From contig BOAV01000118.1 in NCBI GenBank assembly GCA_026002045.1, forward strand, positions 1-6,449: 6,449 nucleotides of DNA. The letters are read 5' to 3'. Positions 5,584 through 6,449 of the stretch are shown in pieces (the stretch's first letter is position 1; each line of letters starts with the position of its first letter). This stretch comes from Spirochaetia bacterium (GTDB lineage Bacteria; Spirochaetota; Spirochaetia; Treponematales; Breznakiellaceae). The notes under the pieces are model-generated. The model saw nothing but the letters and a program-made list of their open reading frames with translations, was not told the DNA's origin and did not search any database. A program made the position numbers and the translations under genes.

Positions 5584-6449
5584 GTTTTTTTCTCCTTTTT
5601 ATTTGCATCTGCCGTTAACACCCCCTGGATGCGGCGGGGCATCCTTTTCGGTGGAAATACAGTACTTCGGGGATTAATGTAGCCGCAGGATTCCCGAATA
5701 TAGAAATCAGGTTTTATCAGAATATTTTCCGCTTTTCCCGGTTTTTCATTGTTTTTTTCCGCTACTTCATTGATTCTTTTCAGCAGCATATCCACTGCCA
5801 TATGGGAAAGATATTGAATGTCAAAACCGACAGTAGTCAGGGCAACCAGGTTGCTTTCCGCAAAGCGGATATTATCAATGCTGGCGAGAGACAGATCCTT
5901 CGGGATACGTATTCCCTTTCGATCCAGCAGTTTGATAACAGGAATGGCTAATTCGTCCTCGCTGAAAAAAAAGGCGTCTGAATTTTTTGCCCGGTATATC
6001 AGCGGAGGAACATTGATATCGTCAATAATGTGGGAATTGTATTTCTTCAGGCTGCAGATTAGATCCTCTTTAGGTTTAATTCCTACTTCAGTTAAAGCCT
6101 TGACATAGCCTTTGAATTTCATATCCTTGTCCAACAGCGCCCTGTCTTTGCCGGTAATAAAACTTATCTTTCTGTGCCCTATGGAAAGAAGATGCTTTAC
6201 CGCTACATAGACACCCTGGGTCAGATCGGGATAGACCGAATCTATGGCGGGCTGGCATTCAAATCCTGAAAGAAGCACCACCGGATAACCGCTGTCTCTC
6301 AGCTCCTTCAGCCTGGGGATATTGTCGCTCAAAACAGTATTGATAATAATACCGTCTACATGGTTTGCCAGCATCAGATTGATGAGTTTTGCTTCATGGA
6401 CAGGATCATCATGACTGGAAGCCATATTCATGGTATAACCCTGCTGCTC
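5580..6449 (-). CDS. LacI-family transcriptional regulator (N-terminus beyond window)
   Basis: The frame is open to the right edge, so the 289 residues seen are the ligand-binding part. The helix-turn-helix and hinge, normally the first 60 or so residues, are outside the window. The ATG codons at 6431 and 6425 are internal, since residues before them (EQQGYT) fit the family's ..RGY.. segment. Recognisable blocks are LANHVDGIIINT, VAVKHLLSIGHRKISFITG, the RIPKDLSLASIDN region, LTTVGFDIQYLSHMAVDML and PDFYIRESCGY. These are typical of the periplasmic-binding-protein-like sensor domain that binds sugars. A basic tail of about 30 residues after the usual end (PPKRMPRRIQ.. KKEKKT) is longer than common. 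It overlaps the epimerase start by four bases. The likely target is the CG-centred palindrome at 2356-2371. Confidence 0.92.
   Translation of the reverse strand, partial: EQQGYTMNMASSHDDPVHEAKLINLMLANHVDGIIINTVLSDNIPRLKELRDSGYPVVLLSGFECQPAIDSVYPDLTQGVYVAVKHLLSIGHRKISFITGKDRALLDKDMKFKGYVKALTEVGIKPKEDLICSLKKYNSHIIDDINVPPLIYRAKNSDAFFFSEDELAIPVIKLLDRKGIRIPKDLSLASIDNIRFAESNLVALTTVGFDIQYLSHMAVDMLLKRINEVAEKNNEKPGKAENILIKPDFYIRESCGYINPRSTVFPPKRMPRRIQGVLTADANKKEKKT

Noticed and set aside
6431..6449. True start of the LacI-family gene at the 6431 ATG
   Set aside because: The frame is open to the edge, the preceding residues fit the family, and the DNA-binding domain would be missing; the gene is cut by the window.
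1..6449. CRISPR array, tRNA, rRNA or insertion sequence
   Set aside because: No regularly spaced direct repeats, no cloverleaf or rRNA text, and no transposase with terminal repeats were seen on either strand.

Overview
The window looks like an accessory carbohydrate-uptake locus from a bacterium of moderate G+C. My best guess is a spirochaete of the Treponema type. The basis is the style of the binding protein's signal peptide (ending ..SLFA followed by GGG, with no lipobox cysteine) and the carbohydrate-uptake (CUT1) ABC genes carried without their own ATPase. This taxonomic guess is an inference, not a proof.

Right half, minus strand (6449 down to 3267): a LacI-family regulator, cut by the right edge so that its DNA-binding N-terminus is missing, overlaps by ATGA an NAD(P)-dependent epimerase/dehydratase of the extended SDR family. 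After a short gap with a hairpin comes a family 1 sugar-binding protein. These three read as one operon whose promoter lies beyond the window.

Middle (2314-3266): a two-domain VOC/glyoxalase-fold gene runs on the plus strand, against the rest. It converges on the binding-protein gene over a strong bidirectional terminator (3224-3249). It diverges from the permease pair across an 87-93 bp control region holding two facing TTGACA boxes, a perfect 16-bp CG-centred palindrome of LacI-operator type, and an abutting second inverted repeat.

Left half, minus strand (2313 down to 518): two MalF/MalG-type permease genes overlap by ATGA. With the binding protein they would make one CUT1 importer. No ATPase gene is present, so a shared MsmK/UgpC-type ATPase encoded elsewhere is likely.

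Left end (1-517): this is debris rather than intact genes. Bases 1-85 are an 84/85 identical inverted copy of part of the malF-like gene (2077-2161), reading into a premature stop. Bases 294-517 carry, on the minus strand, what looks like a severed piece of a TIM-barrel sugar-phosphate isomerase/epimerase. Between them are a T-rich tract and two hairpins. The inverted duplication is the most unusual thing here: it is a rearrangement scar at least, and it could support inversion of the roughly 2-kb permease segment. I see no clear novel defence, mobile or RNA system.
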